Positions 1 through 12,734 of a stretch of 64,000 bases of DNA are shown in pieces (position 1 is the first letter of the stretch; every line of letters begins with the position of its first letter). The notes under the pieces are model-generated. The model saw nothing but the letters and a program-made list of their open reading frames with translations, was not told where the DNA came from and ran no database searches. A program made the position numbers and the translations under genes. The stretch comes from Physcomitrium patens (taxonomy: Eukaryota; Streptophyta; Bryopsida; Funariales; Funariaceae): positions 7,360,533-7,424,532 of the forward strand of contig NC_037257.1 in the NCBI RefSeq assembly GCF_000002425.4. Reading direction: 5' to 3'.

Positions 1-1904
1 CAATGACTTATTTCAATCTCAGGTATTGTGCAGCTCCCAAGAGCGAACATGCTCTAGTTCGTATTTGCGGAGAGTACTGGACGTTTCTCAACCGCTAGAA
101 ATTATGTCTAAGCATGGTCAGCGTTGTTCCCGCATTATAGCATGCAAATGATATATGAAGTGAATTGGTTTTGCAACTTCGATCTAAATTGGAGAGTTTT
201 TAGCTCTAGGGCGCCTTTGAGCTACCGAAGCCTAATCAATTTGCAATGTTAGAGCAGATTTCTCACTTGTCCAGCGACCGTGTTAGCAGATGGAGCTCAC
301 GTCATGTATTTCGAGCAGGTAGGAAGCTATTATTTCAATCCGTATCCAGAAGAGTTTCTGTTTTATCATTTTGTTGAAGATTATTTTTCTGATAGGTAAC
401 GTCTACTATGTGAAATGCACTTGAGTGGAAAGAGTGTTTATTGTAGTGCTGCTTTTTGGAGCTATTGACACGTTTGTAATTGTGTGCTACAACTACAGGC
501 TTTTTGGAGAACCCCAGAAAGGCCGTATCGTCAGGTAAAGCAAATGTTTTTCATCACTGGATTTTTGATACAACAGCGCAGATTGTTTGCTTCAAAGTGT
601 TCAGTAAGTGTTCAGTAACTGATGGTCATGATGCTAAGGATGGTGGACAGCGATCCACCTCTAATAGTTTGTTCTGGTGGTTTTACGCAGAGATTCTACA
701 ATGTAAAGCCTTGTCCAAAGGAAATGAAGTGTGATGTGGAGGTCAGTTATTTTGCCGCATTCTTTTTCCCTGTTCTTTCCGAGCCTAATCTTTTGCCTCA
801 TTTATAGTGTTGCAATACTTATCTGTATGAATTGGAAATGCAGGTTGGTTCATATGCTGTGCGAGATATTGAGGATTACAGAAACTTTTGTGATCGTCCC
901 AAAGATCAAAGGCCTCAACCTGATGAAGTGCTCAAGGTAGAGATATATATACAGTTCACGACTACGTCTCGAGTGACGAATATCTCCTTGTAATATGTCC
1001 TTTTTGTGTACATTATTGATTCCCTGTTCAGATGTTTGTAGTCATGGGTTCTTACGTTGGGTGTTTAAGTGGATGTGACTCTTGGTCAGTACTGAAATAG
1101 CTAGCTCAATGTTTACGTGCAAATTTCAGGATGTGGCGGAGCATCTCAACACGGTCTATCTTTCTGCTTGTGAACGAGGACGGCGTTGTTTGTATGAGGG
1201 GTCCACTCCACCAGAAGGCTTTCCTAATTCCTGGGTGCGTGACACTTTCTGTCACTGTTTGAATCATTTCGCAACAGAACACTGACATATTACTTATTCC
1301 TTTCGGTGAAGTATAGTCAAGGATTTTCGTGAATTTTGAGTAGTTGTGTATGTACACGTTTTTTTTAACTCATAATAGTATTCATTGTTCATAAGTGATG
1401 AATTGGAAAGATGTACAGGTAGCATGTGGCTCTGTAGTCAGTTATTTATATTTGACGTCTATAACAATATAATGCAAGGTGTTGAGAAGCTTATTTCTTG
1501 TCGAACAATTCTGCCGCCGGTCAGTTCCTGTACATTTCTGATCTCTTGAAGTGTTGCAGAATGGAGCGTCCAGATGCACCTCAGAGCTCACCATTTACAA
1601 GAACGGAGAAGTTCATTGTTGGGACCGTGCTTACGACAATGAGGGCAATCAGGTACATCGACATTTGAAGTTAGAAGTTATATGATGTGTTCAGCGCAAA
1701 TGTCAACTTCAACTTGCACCTGGAACTTCCTTTCATTCTCACTGGCGCATGATTCCTTTGTAGGTTTGGGGAGTAAGACAAGGGCCTTACGAATTCAAGC
1801 CCGCCACTCAATCAAGTTCAGTCGGATCACAAACGAAGTCTAACATTTCCAGTTATTTTACCTCCAAGAAAATGGAAGATACAGCTTCTGCTACCATGCA
1901 TTAA
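1..1904 (+). CDS. CRL: CRL-like CpcT/CpeT-fold chromophore lyase homologue, 5' partial
   Basis: Homologue of CRUMPLED LEAF, a plant protein with the CpcT/CpeT bilin-lyase fold; in Arabidopsis it sits in the plastid envelope and affects plastid division and cell differentiation. Exons by hand: <1-22, 258-318, 499-534, 691-741, 844-936, 1130-1234, 1560-1652, 1764-1904. All introns are GT-AG and all phases agree. The visible protein reads YFNLRFLTCPA, then MYFEQAFWRTPERPYRQRFY, NVKPCPKEMKCDVE, NFCDRPKDQRPQP, RCLYEGSTPPEGFPNSWNGA and VWGVRQGPYEFKPAT, all matching the family as I remember it. The N-terminus, with its membrane segment, lies left of the window. The last ~30 residues are Ser/Thr/Lys-rich and unlike the Arabidopsis tail I recall. 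No regulation is visible. Very sure of family, fairly sure of every junction. Confidence 0.93.
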
Positions 1905-3675
1905 GTATGCTTCCGAGCTATTTAATTGAGCAAAGTTGTGTGTGTAACAGAAATGCATTTTCTCCTGTATATGTGCTCTGTTCAGTCTGAATTGCTGATA
2001 GATTCCAGTCTAGTCTAGGATTTCGACATTGCTTCTAAAACATCTTCTTGGACAGATTGTTCTCTGTTGCCATGTCGTTAAGCCGTCATGCCCCTGAAGT
2101 ACGCTGACAAGAACAGAAAGTAACCCTCACAGTCACTATATTACTAGGTGCAGTGGATGCCTGTGGGCTTGTACGGTTTTCCTTTTATGTACACAAATCT
2201 TCAGTACAGAGTGGTTTTTTAGACTTGCATTCAAGCATCCAGGCTAATTTTGTACCACATGAAGGGCTTTATGGTAGCTTGAAATCTGGAGCTTTGAAGA
2301 TTAGTAGATTAGAAGAAAATGAAGTTGGAAACTCATTTTTTTGTTCAGATAGACTTGAAATTTTCACCGAAGTATCGTAAAAATCTACCACTTTTGTGAA
2401 AAGCGCCAGTTGGGTAAGAATTGCAAATAACTGTTGAGTTAATCCAGTTAATCAACTGCATCGGTGCTGTCATAATTTCAGTATTTGCCATCCTCAATGA
2501 TTCCATAACCACTTCTATCTCATGATCACCACTAAGCCACTTTCTCATTTATGTCATGTATTCATATTCAAATCTCAAGGGACTTAAAAAATTTAGCAAT
2601 CCTGCATCTACACAAATGATAAAAAATAATTTTTGGCAATCATTCTCTAATACTAGTTATAGTATGCAAACAGTTCTTGACTACCCATATGGTGATCCAT
2701 GGAAATGGAGGTAGATAAGCACTCCTTCCAATGAAACTTAAGACAAAAAATGTACAATCTGTAAGATGTGATCAAGGTTTCTACATTATATAAGTTTTAG
2801 CGTATCACATATCATACATTAAATCATAAATACAAAGCATTTTCGATTGAAGGGCAACATCATGGTTTTAATTCAAATGTGTTGTTAGTTTGATTAAAGA
2901 AAATGTGACAAATAAAAACTACATGTATACATACATACGTATATAAATAATTGATGACATTGTTTCATGTTATTATTGCAAATTTCTGATACCTTAATCA
3001 TCCAAAAAATCATTCATAACGACTTCTCCTTGCTGCTGGGAAAAAAAAAAAAAATACAAAAAATACAAAAAATTCAAATGAAAGAAATCCAAGTTACTTT
3101 AATTATTGTGACATAGCCAAATTTCAAAATTGTCATTGGCTTTTGAAGACTTTTATTTGTATCTATTGTACATATCAAGTAGAACTTTTGATACAAAACT
3201 AAATCTCATTTTTTTTTTCATTTAAAATTTTGTAAGCATGATAATATATTTTTTAAAAAATAAAAATAAAAATAAAAATCTGTAAATGTTGATCTCTCTT
3301 TTAATGATGACATGGCATATAATCCTTTCATTAAGGTACTTGTGAAGTTGATGATTTTGACAAGTATAGGACCTTTTTAAGAGCCTTGCAAAAAAAAATT
3401 GATTTTTTTTTTTTTTTTTCCATTGAAAAGTCATTAAAAAAATACACAATATTCATATGTTTCTATTAGTAGCATATTAATGTGAAAAATAATACAAGTA
3501 GTCTACCACCATTCTCTTAAGTATTATTTTTGCTTATAAAATTATCCTACGAGTCATAAGCTTCAGGGACAATTTAGTTTATATGCAATGCTTCTCATTA
3601 TTCACTCCAGAATATAGTGAAATATAAAATAATAAAATAGGAAGAGAAATAAAGGTCCATGCACAGACAATCACA
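1905..3675. other. 3' UTR of the CRL-like gene and AT-rich spacer
   Basis: No convincing gene. The first few hundred bases are probably 3' UTR of the CRL-like gene. From about 2570 the DNA is AT-rich with A and T homopolymers (about 3040-3055, 3240-3275 and 3388-3420). Short ORFs here lack family features. Confidence 0.6.
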
Positions 3676-3742
3676 TGGATGGATGATAAAGTCAAATGGA
3701 TGATAAAATCGAACGGATGATAAAATATATGGATGACGAAAA
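3672..3742 (+). repeat. Short tandem repeat, unit about 17-18 bp
   Basis: The phrase ATGGATGATAAAATC recurs four times with small changes (GATGGATGATAAAGTC, ATGGATGATAAAATCG, ACGGATGATAAAATA, ATGGATGACGAAA). It lies upstream of the J-protein gene and has no evident coding role. Confidence 0.7.
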
Positions 3743-3944
3743 GGTTCAACACAACACACAGAGTAAACCACGCGGTGGTGGGTACCTCAAGGGCATCACC
3801 GCGGCGCTTGGAGCCGGGAAGACCTCGTTCCCTCCGCCTCATCCTTGGCTAAGAATCGGAATGCTATCCCGGCGGATTTCTACCGCTTAGCCTTGAATTT
3901 CCGAGTTGTAGTACACCTGTAGGTTCTGAGGCACGTTTCTATGT

Positions 3945-3976
3945 GCGGAGTAGGGGGGGGGGGTGGGGGATGTGGG
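3945..3976 (+). promoter_or_regulatory. G-run cluster (possible G-quadruplex) upstream of the J-protein gene
   Basis: A run of 13 Gs is followed by T, then five Gs, ATGT and four Gs, about 400 bases upstream of the J-protein ATG. The pattern fits an intramolecular G-quadruplex on the + strand. A regulatory role is inference; the region 3977-4380 may be promoter or 5' UTR. Confidence 0.4.
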
Positions 3977-4380
3977 GTAGTGTATTATAGCCTGCTGGCA
4001 GCGCAATTCATGTGGTGAGTTGCGGGAACGGTGAATTTGCATAGGTCGGTTAACTGCTTATGAGGTGTGGGATTTTCGCCACTTCGGTGTGCAGAAGAAG
4101 GGACAGCAGTGGAATTGCTTCGCAGAGTGCACTTGTAGGATTGTAATGCAGCACTCTGCAGGGTCTTGAAAACTGTTTGTGGCACCTGGGTTGATGAGCT
4201 TGAGTTGTGGTTATCGTCGTAATCGAGGTGTGGTTTTCCGGGATTTGTGATGAATTCTACCCGAGTCTCACTCTTGCGTGGAATTTTTTAGAGCATCTAC
4301 GCAATGCAATTGTAAAGTTGTGGGGTTTCGCGACCTTGACTTATGGTTTAGGGTTTAGGTGCTCTGTTTGTGCGTGAGGC

Positions 4381-4620
4381 ATGTATTTCACGCGTTCACT
4401 CCGTTTGCAATTTTCAAGGGCCTACTCGTCAGTGGGAGGAGGGTCCGAGAATGCATACAAGATACTTGGACTCCAAAAGGATTGCAGTCCTGAGAAGGTT
4501 CGTGCAGCATTTCGGGAGCTAGCGAAAGCAACTCATCCGGACACGCAGCCTGGTCGTAGCGAGGCGTCCTCAAGTTCTCATTTTGTCCGAGTATTGGCTG
4601 CATATCAGGCACGTCTCTAC

Positions 4621-4657
<37 letters not shown>

Positions 4658-6928
4658 CCCCTATCACAATTCATTCTGTGAATTGTTCTCATGTCCGCAC
4701 GGTTGATCGTGCTCCTACATTCCTTATTAATCTCAGGTTAAACATGTGGCGACTCAAGAATTATTTGATGCTCGTATGGAGTAGTGTTGACAATTTCATT
4801 TAACTGGGGTCATTTCGCTCAAAGGTTCGAAGGCTTTGGGGTTTGCTCCAGTATGTAGATAGAGGATGCTGATGGTAATTTGCTGTAGATTCTCGCAGAT
4901 CCCCGCAAAAGAGCACTTTACGACGCTCAACTGGCAGCGCGAGAGGAAGCCCAGAACAAGCAGGAATTTTATCAATGGCAGCGTTACCGGACGAGAGACC
5001 ATTTCAAGAGAAGAAAATCTGTTGATCAACAAGTGGACCAATCTGAGGCAGAGGGAGACTCCGCAGATCACCATGCACGCGTCAATGAACCTGAAAGGCA
5101 GGAGTTTGTATGCCCAGAGACAGAAGTTGTTGAGTGGCTGAAGGGGTACCGCTCTGCTGTGACATCTGCTGTGCACCGGCGAGAAATAGGTGTTGGGGGC
5201 GGACTTATGGAAGGTGTGCGAGGGGAATTAGGATCTGCCTTGCGTAAAGCTTACCATGGTCCTCCAGTCTACGAAGAGAACGGAATACCCGTTTGTTTTG
5301 AAGCTGAGGAACGAGCTGAGCCGCATGTGGGAACAGACATTTTGCAGTTGGTTTCGGGGCACAATCTCTTTGGCTTTGTGCGTGCTCATCAGCAACCCAC
5401 CTTGGAGGATTTCCAGTGTCGCGTTAGGGTGATTGATGGCACGACACGAGTTAATGCTTCCGAATTTAAAACGGAGCATTCACATGTTAATTTTTCTAAT
5501 CATAATACTCTGGGGCATCAAGTACATAGTCATGCAATGCACAATGACAGAGAAGATACAGGGAACGAAGCTGTGGAATCAGAGTATGTGGATCTTGAGT
5601 TGCACTTATTTGGAAAGGTGGTTGCAAGAGCATCTAGGGTGCAGCCCAAGGTCGATGGTTGCAGTACGGATGGACTCAGGCCAACAGACTGCATTTACGT
5701 GTATTCCATTGCAGCTCAAGAAAACCTTAAAGCTTCTGAGGATAAAAGTCGGACTTTGAATTCAGCGCCAAACCTCTTAGGAACTATCCATGGGCTTGGT
5801 GACGTGAATCCTCGGCTGGTTTGCGCAGTGCATGGCCCTGACGGGAAGTTAACTCACAAGATTGTGCAACATCGTTCTCCACTGGTGGGTAAGGAGCCCT
5901 ATGGTTTTGTTGCTCGGTAATCTGGTGTTTTGAGCAGTTCTGTAACTTGTGGAGTTTAATTCCACGGTTATGTTCAATTTCTGGTTAAGAATCAGGTAAA
6001 CAGGATGTATATTGGCTTGAAGTATTGTTTTACATCCTGTTTCTCAATTACTGAGGATCATATCGATGTATAATGTGGGCTGAGATTTGCAGTTCTGTGC
6101 AGGTTAAGCATATGACGTGGTTCAAAGAAGGTGGAAGTTGTGAGTGCCGGTGTCGCCGAGCATCCTTGCTCCCGAGCAGGTTGAACTGCTTCCATTTAGT
6201 AAATATTCAAAATAGATGAACTTATTCAGTACGAATTTTTTCTGTCAATGGAATAAACAGCATGCAAAAACATAAAATTTCTGCTGTCAACTCCCTTTGC
6301 TACTCAACATTATGCTGCTTGCTGATAGTTTCTTGTGGTTGTCCTTAGGTATTGGATATTCGCACCTCGCTCTGCAACACATAATATTGGTGGGTGGTAT
6401 ATTGAATCTTGGAACACACAAGTCCGTCACGTGAAATATCACAGTGGAGAAAGTGGGGACAAATATGGTGTGATTTCATCAACTGATCAAGGGAATCTAA
6501 GGTCTTTTCACTCTTGTTAGTTTGTTTTTCAATCCATTTTCAGTAATCTTTTTGTTCTTAGTTATTGCGTTAGATATGCCAAGCTGTTTCATTCAGCTCA
6601 CCAAAAACAGCATGGCCCGATTTCTGAGTTCAACACAATACTTGTAACCTTGAAACAATGGACAGTTGTAGCAGGTTGTGCGGGTGATCTAATACTCTAG
6701 GCAAAGTAATGTCAATGCCGACGTCGTGTAATCTCTTCATTTAGCACTGATAGAGAGTGGTTGGCTTTGGACAGCAAAATTGATCCAGCAATGTACATAT
6801 TTGCTACGGCATACAAGACTTTAGATGAAGAGGCTGCTAAACGGCGCAAATTCTCGAAATTCATAGAGTTCAGCACTATGATTTCCACCGTCATGTTGTG
6901 GTGCAGATCCAAGTTTAAGGTGTCTTGA
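4381..6928 (+). CDS. J-domain (DnaJ/Hsp40) protein, probably mitochondrial, 545 aa
   Basis: Exons 4381-4608, 4889-5884, 6103-6179, 6349-6501 and 6745-6928 give 1638 coding bases with consistent phases. Residues 1-18 (MYFTRSLRLQFSRAYSSV) are Arg-rich with no acidic residue, like a mitochondrial presequence. The J domain spans about 24-90 with HPD at 52-54, so it should stimulate an Hsp70 ATPase. The middle is poorly conserved to my eye and has a His-rich stretch. The C-terminus has a CECRC cluster (421-425) followed by WIFAPRSATHNIGGWYIESW and a helical tail; I recall the same module in other plant J proteins but know no function. Intron 1 starts with GC rather than GT (CAG|GCACGT) and holds 35 Ts. 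Reading on to the in-frame stop at 5918 is wrong, because exon 3 continues the family sequence from 5884. Confidence 0.85.
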
Positions 6929-7910
6929 GAATCTGGAATATCCATCCCAACATTAACTCTTGAGGATGCTTATGTATTTGAGGTTGATATATTTGCAAAC
7001 GTACACGTCTCACAAAGTATGATGTATTGCAGTAAGTGTTTTGAAATCTTTTGAGTTGGTGTAATTTTGCATTGAAACTCTTTTCTTGATTCTTTCAGCT
7101 TAGATTATGAAAGTCATCTTGAGTACATTTCTCAACTTAGGTCCATATGGCGAAGCAAAGCTTACTTGTGTGATGCCACGGATTTTATTGTGGGTTCGTC
7201 ACCTATCTATTCTGATTAATCTACTGATGAGGTTATCATGGGTAGAGTATTCAGTTTAAATTCTGAACTAGTTCTGAAAATGCTTGGGGCATTCCTCAAT
7301 GGACGTTTTTGGATAGTGGTTGAGGTCAAGTTCACTCTATTTGTTCACGGATAAATTATTGATCTATCCAAACTCTTCAACAAATTCCTTCTGGCTTTTC
7401 CTTCTCAGAAATATGGTAAAGGTGTTGGAGTATGAAACTCTTCTTGGAATTGTGTTGAATGTAATTGTGCTGACAAATTAAAATAATCATTTTTAGAAGT
7501 TTGATTAGAAATAGTTTAAAAGGGATTTAAACTTGTGAAAAGAGTTGGATGAAGCAGAAATACATGACAATTGTAAAGGTAAAGAAAATTGTCTTTTTTT
7601 AATCAAAATTACAAGGCTATAGAAGATCTTATGCATGAGTCCAAAAAAATCATTAATAAATCACATATGATTGAATGATGAAATTTTCTTTCGTATATAT
7701 GTTCAATTTTGATTAAAATTAAGTTTTTAATACTTAAATTAGTTTTTATTAATTTGATTCTTAGCATGTGTCATGTTATAACTTTTGGTTTACATTACAA
7801 TAATTTATACAAGCTTGTACATACTATTATAAAACTCTTCATAGATTCAATGTAGAAGATATTTAAAAACTATTGTTGATTTAAGATAGATTTTTTTTTT
7901 TTAGATAGGG
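6929..7910. other. 3' UTR and AT-rich spacer up to the retrotransposon cluster
   Basis: No gene seen. About 7086-7140 (just after a TTTCAG) is briefly open but matches nothing I know. From about 7430 the DNA is AT-rich and ends at the TSD CAAAT (7911-7915) of chromovirus A. Confidence 0.55.
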
Positions 7911-7915
7911 CAAAT

Positions 7916-8466
7916 TGTCAAGGATATGAATCTCGAAGAAAGAAAATCCTCAACACACTCCTATATCACTTGAAAGGAACTAGAAAGTCACTCAAAGTTG
8001 ATATAATATAAAACTAGAATGGCTATTGTCAAAAACAAGAAGACTAGAAAGTCTTGAAATAAGACTATGGACTAGAAAGGCATTGATAAGAGTGAAGAAG
8101 GCTTTATTCTTGCCTCCATATATACTCTTTAACTGGGAGCTACATGGCAATATTCTATAGGACTTCCAACATGTGTTGACTTTACTAGCCACATGTTTTA
8201 ACTTGTAAGAGAAGTTATCTATATATGTGCCACATAGTTAGCTTATTCTATAAGCTATTACATGGAGTTAACTTGTTCTACAAGCTACCAATATGTGGTT
8301 TACTTGTTGGCCAAGTTTCTATCCTATAAATACATCTAAAGTCAAAATTGCATCTATGAAGCTTCTAAGAAGCTAGTTTAGAAGACTTTATAAAATTAAT
8401 CTATATTTACCTACTTTTACCTAATCATATAAGTAACTATTAGAATAAATGAATATGTCTATGATA
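7916..8466 (-). repeat. 3' LTR of element A
   Basis: 551 bp, matching 19001-19551 along its length. On the + strand it begins TGTCAAGGATATGAATC and ends TATGATA. It holds the conserved start-site block (GCATTGATAAGAGTGAAGAA near 8080), one base different from the right copy. Confidence 0.92.
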
Positions 8467-8529
8467 TTACCTCCCTTCTAGGGACGAGTTTTGTAAGGAG
8501 CAGTTATCATCTTTCATGGATCTTTGTAA

Positions 8530-11500
8530 TTCTTCATCTTGATTTTGATGGATGTCGTTGATGAAAGGCATCAATTTTCTTTATTGCATTTGTAAGATTC
8601 TTTATTAGCTTCTATGTGAGTTTGCTAATATCATATCCATATTAATGAACAAGATATTCCAACCTATTTTGGCATCGATTTTAGTCTAAGACTTCTTCTA
8701 ACTCGAAATCTTGATTATTATCCACTTTTATAGGAGGAGGTGATATTTGTCTTTTCCCCAAGATGTTTATTATCTTATATGACTCAAGAATAGACATGTG
8801 AAATATAAGGTAGATCTTCATAGACTCAACTAGATGTAATCAATAAGCAACATGATTGATTTCTTCACAAATAGGAAAAAGTTCCAGCCTACGATAGTCC
8901 AACTTATCACAAAGATGAATAGTCTTAATATTACGACAAAGTAATCATATCTTATCACCTACATTGAATTGTGATTGTTCTTTGCGATTGGCATCTGTGT
9001 TGGTCTTTTGTCGTTCTTGAGCTTCTTTTAATTATGTCTTTATTGTTGCATGTAGCTCTGACAAATGATTTGCTAAATCTTTTGGTGCAGGATTATCAAC
9101 TTTTGAAAAGTCAAAAGTATCAAGTGGTGGATGATAACCATGATTGACAAAGAAAGTTGTTTCTTGAGTAGAATAATGTATCAAATTATTGTATGCAAAC
9201 TGTGCCAATAGCAAAAGAGTTGTCTAATCATCTTAATGATAGTTGATGGTACACCTCAAATATTACTCCAAAACTTAATTCATCCATTCCGTTTGTCCAT
9301 AAGTTTGAAGATGAAAAGTCTAAGAGAGCTTTATATCCACATTTAGAATCTTGAATAGGATTTTTCAAAATCTAAATACAAATTGAGTCTTCCTATCCGA
9401 TATAATATCATTTGGCAATCCATGATAGCCATAGATATTGTCAATGAAAAGCTTAGCTGTTTCTTCACTTGAAATAGATTTAATACATGATACAAAATGT
9501 GCCATTTTGGTGAAGCGATCTATGATTACAAATATAGAGTCATATGAAATTGAACTTGAAAGATGTGTAATAAAATCTATAAAAATGGAAACCATGGTTG
9601 TTTGAGTATAAAGAAAGGTTGGAGAAGTCTATAAGACTGATGATGAGGAATTTTTGATCTTGAACAAATGTCACATGATTGGACAAAGTCTTTTACCACC
9701 TTTTACATTTGTAGCCACCATAAATCTTTGGATATAAGCTCCAAAGTCTTGTTGTATTCAAAATGTCCTACTGCTGGAAAATCATGATGTGCTTGAAAAA
9801 TACGTAAACATGCTTCTTCTTTTAGAATATATACGCATCTTTTAAAATAGAATAGGTTATTTTTGAACTCGAACTTTGAAACATCATGAGACTTAGAAGA
9901 AAGATTCTTGATATCATGAATAAGAGGATTTGAGGACATAGTCGATTGAATTTGTTTGACATTCTTGAACTGAATCCACAATTGCAAAAAGTTCTTTGTC
10001 ATAGATCTCATAGTTAACCTCGACTGCTAAAAGTTTCCTGGAATAAAAAGCTACTAGATGGAGTTTGTGACAATATTGCACATAAGGCAAATTTTAATGC
10101 ATCTGTTTCCATAAAAAATGCTTTAGAAAAGTCGACTCGATACAAAGTTGGTGCAGAAATAAATTCTTTCTTTAAAGCAATAAACGGTGCTTTGGCTTCT
10201 TTATTCTACTTAAATTTGTCTTTACAAGTCAAATATGTAAGTAGAATTGTAATTTGAAAAAAGTTCTTGATAAAGATTCAATAATAATTGGTAAAATCCA
10301 AAAAGCATTGCACATCTTTCACTATTTTTGAGTTCTTCTAATCTATGATAGTTTGGACTTTCTTTGGATCTATAAAAAGGCCTTCATTGGAAATGATGTA
10401 TTCCAAAAAGTCAACTTCAGTAGGGTGGAATACACACTTTTCTATCTTTGCATATAATCTTGCATCTCATAGTTTTTGTAACACACGATGAAAATGAACT
10501 TCATCTTCTTTTGTGTTCTTAGAATAGATTAAAATATCATCCAAATAATAGACAATAAAATCATGAATAAACTCATGAAAGACATCATTCATTAAATGTT
10601 GGAAAGAAGCTAGTATATTTGTGAATCCAAAAGACATGATATTATATTCAAAATGTCCATATCTAATTCAAAAAGTAGTCTTCTATTCACCTCCTTCTTT
10701 GATGCGGACCAAGTTAAATGCTCCTTATAGATCTATTTTTGTATAAATCTTTATTTGATTTAATTGATCAAAAAGTCCTGAAATCAAAGATAGATGATAC
10801 TTATTTTTGATAGTGATCTTGTTAAGTCCTCAATAATCCATCTATCTGTAAAGATTCATCTTTTTTCTTCATAAATAAGATATGAGTGCCAGTTGGAGAT
10901 TTAAAATAGCATATAAAGCTTTTAGCTAAATTCTCATCAATGTTCTCTTTGAGTGCAGCCAATTCATTTTGTGATAGGCTATACATTGATCCAAATGGTG
11001 GTTTAGTTCTTTCTTAAAGATCAATGGAACAATCTTAAAGACAATACTCTAGAAGAATATCTGCATTCTTGTTTTCAAAACCATCTTAGAAATCTTGATA
11101 TTGATTAGGAATACTACTTGATATCTTTTTACTATCAACAATGGGCATGGCATATATAGCAAAAAATGGCCCTTCATTTGCAGCATGCATAGAATCTTTT
11201 GTATCTATTAATAAGAGTTTGGATATATTAGATTTATGGATTTCTACTTGCCCAGCAAGACCTTGGGCCAAAGTATAGAAATTCAGCATCGAGTCTATCT
11301 GAGGATTATATCTTTCTAATCATGATAATTTTAAAATGATTGAATTAAAAAAAAAACTTAATCACATTAAATATTACTAAATTATTGTGACTACTAGTTG
11401 ATACTTCTAAATGAATAGTTTTGTGTGTGACATCCTTGGAAGATAATGAACATCCATCTATTATTTCTACATGCACAAGTTTAATTTTCTTAATTAAGAA

Positions 11501-12483
11501 TATATCTTATTTTTTGACAAAGTCTTCATCTTTAAAACAAGGTAAGGCTCTTGAATCCAATAAAGCTAAAACTTTATGATTTTTTGGTCATAAACAGACT
11601 TCCATTATAAAATAAGATGAAGGACTAAAGAAGAGAATAAGACCTTTGCTAGATGTTGCACATGATTCTAGTCGCATGGTTCCTATTGTAGTTAGAGTAA
11701 TTCATTTTGTCATACATTATCTTTTTTGGCAATTGTGTTTCTCATTTTGTAATTGTGTTGTTTTTTTGGATAATATTGAATATTATGTTTAGCTTCTCTA
11801 CAATATAAGCATAAGTCCTTTTGATGTCTTCAATTCTTTTCCTATTCATTGAGAGATTTAAAATGTATTGTATCAATTTGCATTGATTCTGGCTTTAATA
11901 AATAAGTTTCTAAAAACTTAGGAGCTACTATCATTATTTGATTTGTTCTTTATTAGCCATAATTTTATTCTTGATGTCTTTCAAATAATCAATCGTCACA
12001 TGCAATGGCTTTAGCAATAAATTGTTCCAAAGATTTTGTCTTTGGCATTGTCAGTAATAGTTCTTTGACATTATCCTTCAATCCATATCAAAATTGATTG
12101 ATAAGGGCTTTGTCATTCTTTTCCACTTCATAAGTGAGGTTTTGGAATTTAGTAGCATATATGGTGGCTAACTGTGATCCTTGCCATAAAAATAAGAGCT
12201 TGGTCTCTATTACTCTTTTTTTATTACTTTTTCCAAATATGGATGTAAACACATCTAAGAATGAATTCAAATCATAAAAGAGTCACAAATCTTTTTCCAT
12301 TAAAGATGAAAACCAAGAAAGAACACTTCCTAATAGAAGTACACTTATGAATCCTACTTGAATAAATGCATTGGAGTATTGAAAAGGGTGCAACCTAAAA
12401 TAGAGCTTGACTTATTACAAAAATCCTCGAAATCTTGATCTTGTTCCATCAAACTTATTAGGCATACTAATCCTTATCTCCAT
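8530..12483 (-). pseudogene. Element A gag (3' part) and pol, decayed
   Basis: Read on the - strand. Gag remainder 12483-11700 has a degenerate CCHC knuckle near 11776-11830 (last Cys now Tyr). Next come the protease remnant (about 11600-11300), RT (about 11000-10300; DDILIYSK-like box near 10540), RNase H (about 10250-9990), integrase HHCC zinc region (10011-9703), integrase core (9595-9365, MVSIFIDFITHLSSSISYD), integrase C-terminal part (9214-9032) and a weak chromodomain remnant (about 8720-8540, ending HQRHPSKSR). Stops and frameshifts throughout rule out a working polyprotein. The domain order with integrase after RNase H is Ty3/Gypsy. Confidence 0.85.
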
Positions 12484-12488
12484 CATAC

Positions 12489-12732
12489 TGTCATCGACAT
12501 ATATTTACTATAATTTTTATCTAAGTGATATGAATAGGTAGAAGTAGGTAAAAATAGATTAATTTCATAATATCTTTTAGAAAAGCTTTCTAGAAGCTTC
12601 ATAGATGTTGCTTTGACTTCACATGTGTTTATACTTGATTAATAGGTTAGAAACTTGGTCAACAACTTAACCACGTGCCATATATGTTGGTCCACTTATT
12701 TATTTGTTTTTATCAAATTCTTGTCCTTGACA
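12489..12732 (+). repeat. 5' LTR of B with a large internal deletion
   Basis: 244 bp against 584 bp for the 3' LTR. Both ends match, but the middle is missing between CCACGTGCCATATATGTTGG and CACTTATTTATTTG. The missing part contains the TATA box and transcript start block seen in the 3' LTR near 18265-18311, so this copy cannot be promoted from its own LTR. Confidence 0.88.
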
Positions 12733-12734
12733 AA

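Noticed and set aside
24-98. Open stretch beginning YCAAPKSEHAL and ending in a stop
   Set aside because: It lies in the first intron of the CRL-like gene; splicing 22 to 258 restores the family sequence YFNLRFLTCPA.
5033-5920. Treating the 5918-5920 stop as the end of the J protein
   Set aside because: Homology continues in exon 3 from a GT donor at 5885 (HRSPL|VKHMTWFK), so the stop is intronic.
7086-7140. Possible exon after a TTTCAG acceptor
   Set aside because: No partner exons and no family match; the J-protein gene already ends at 6928.
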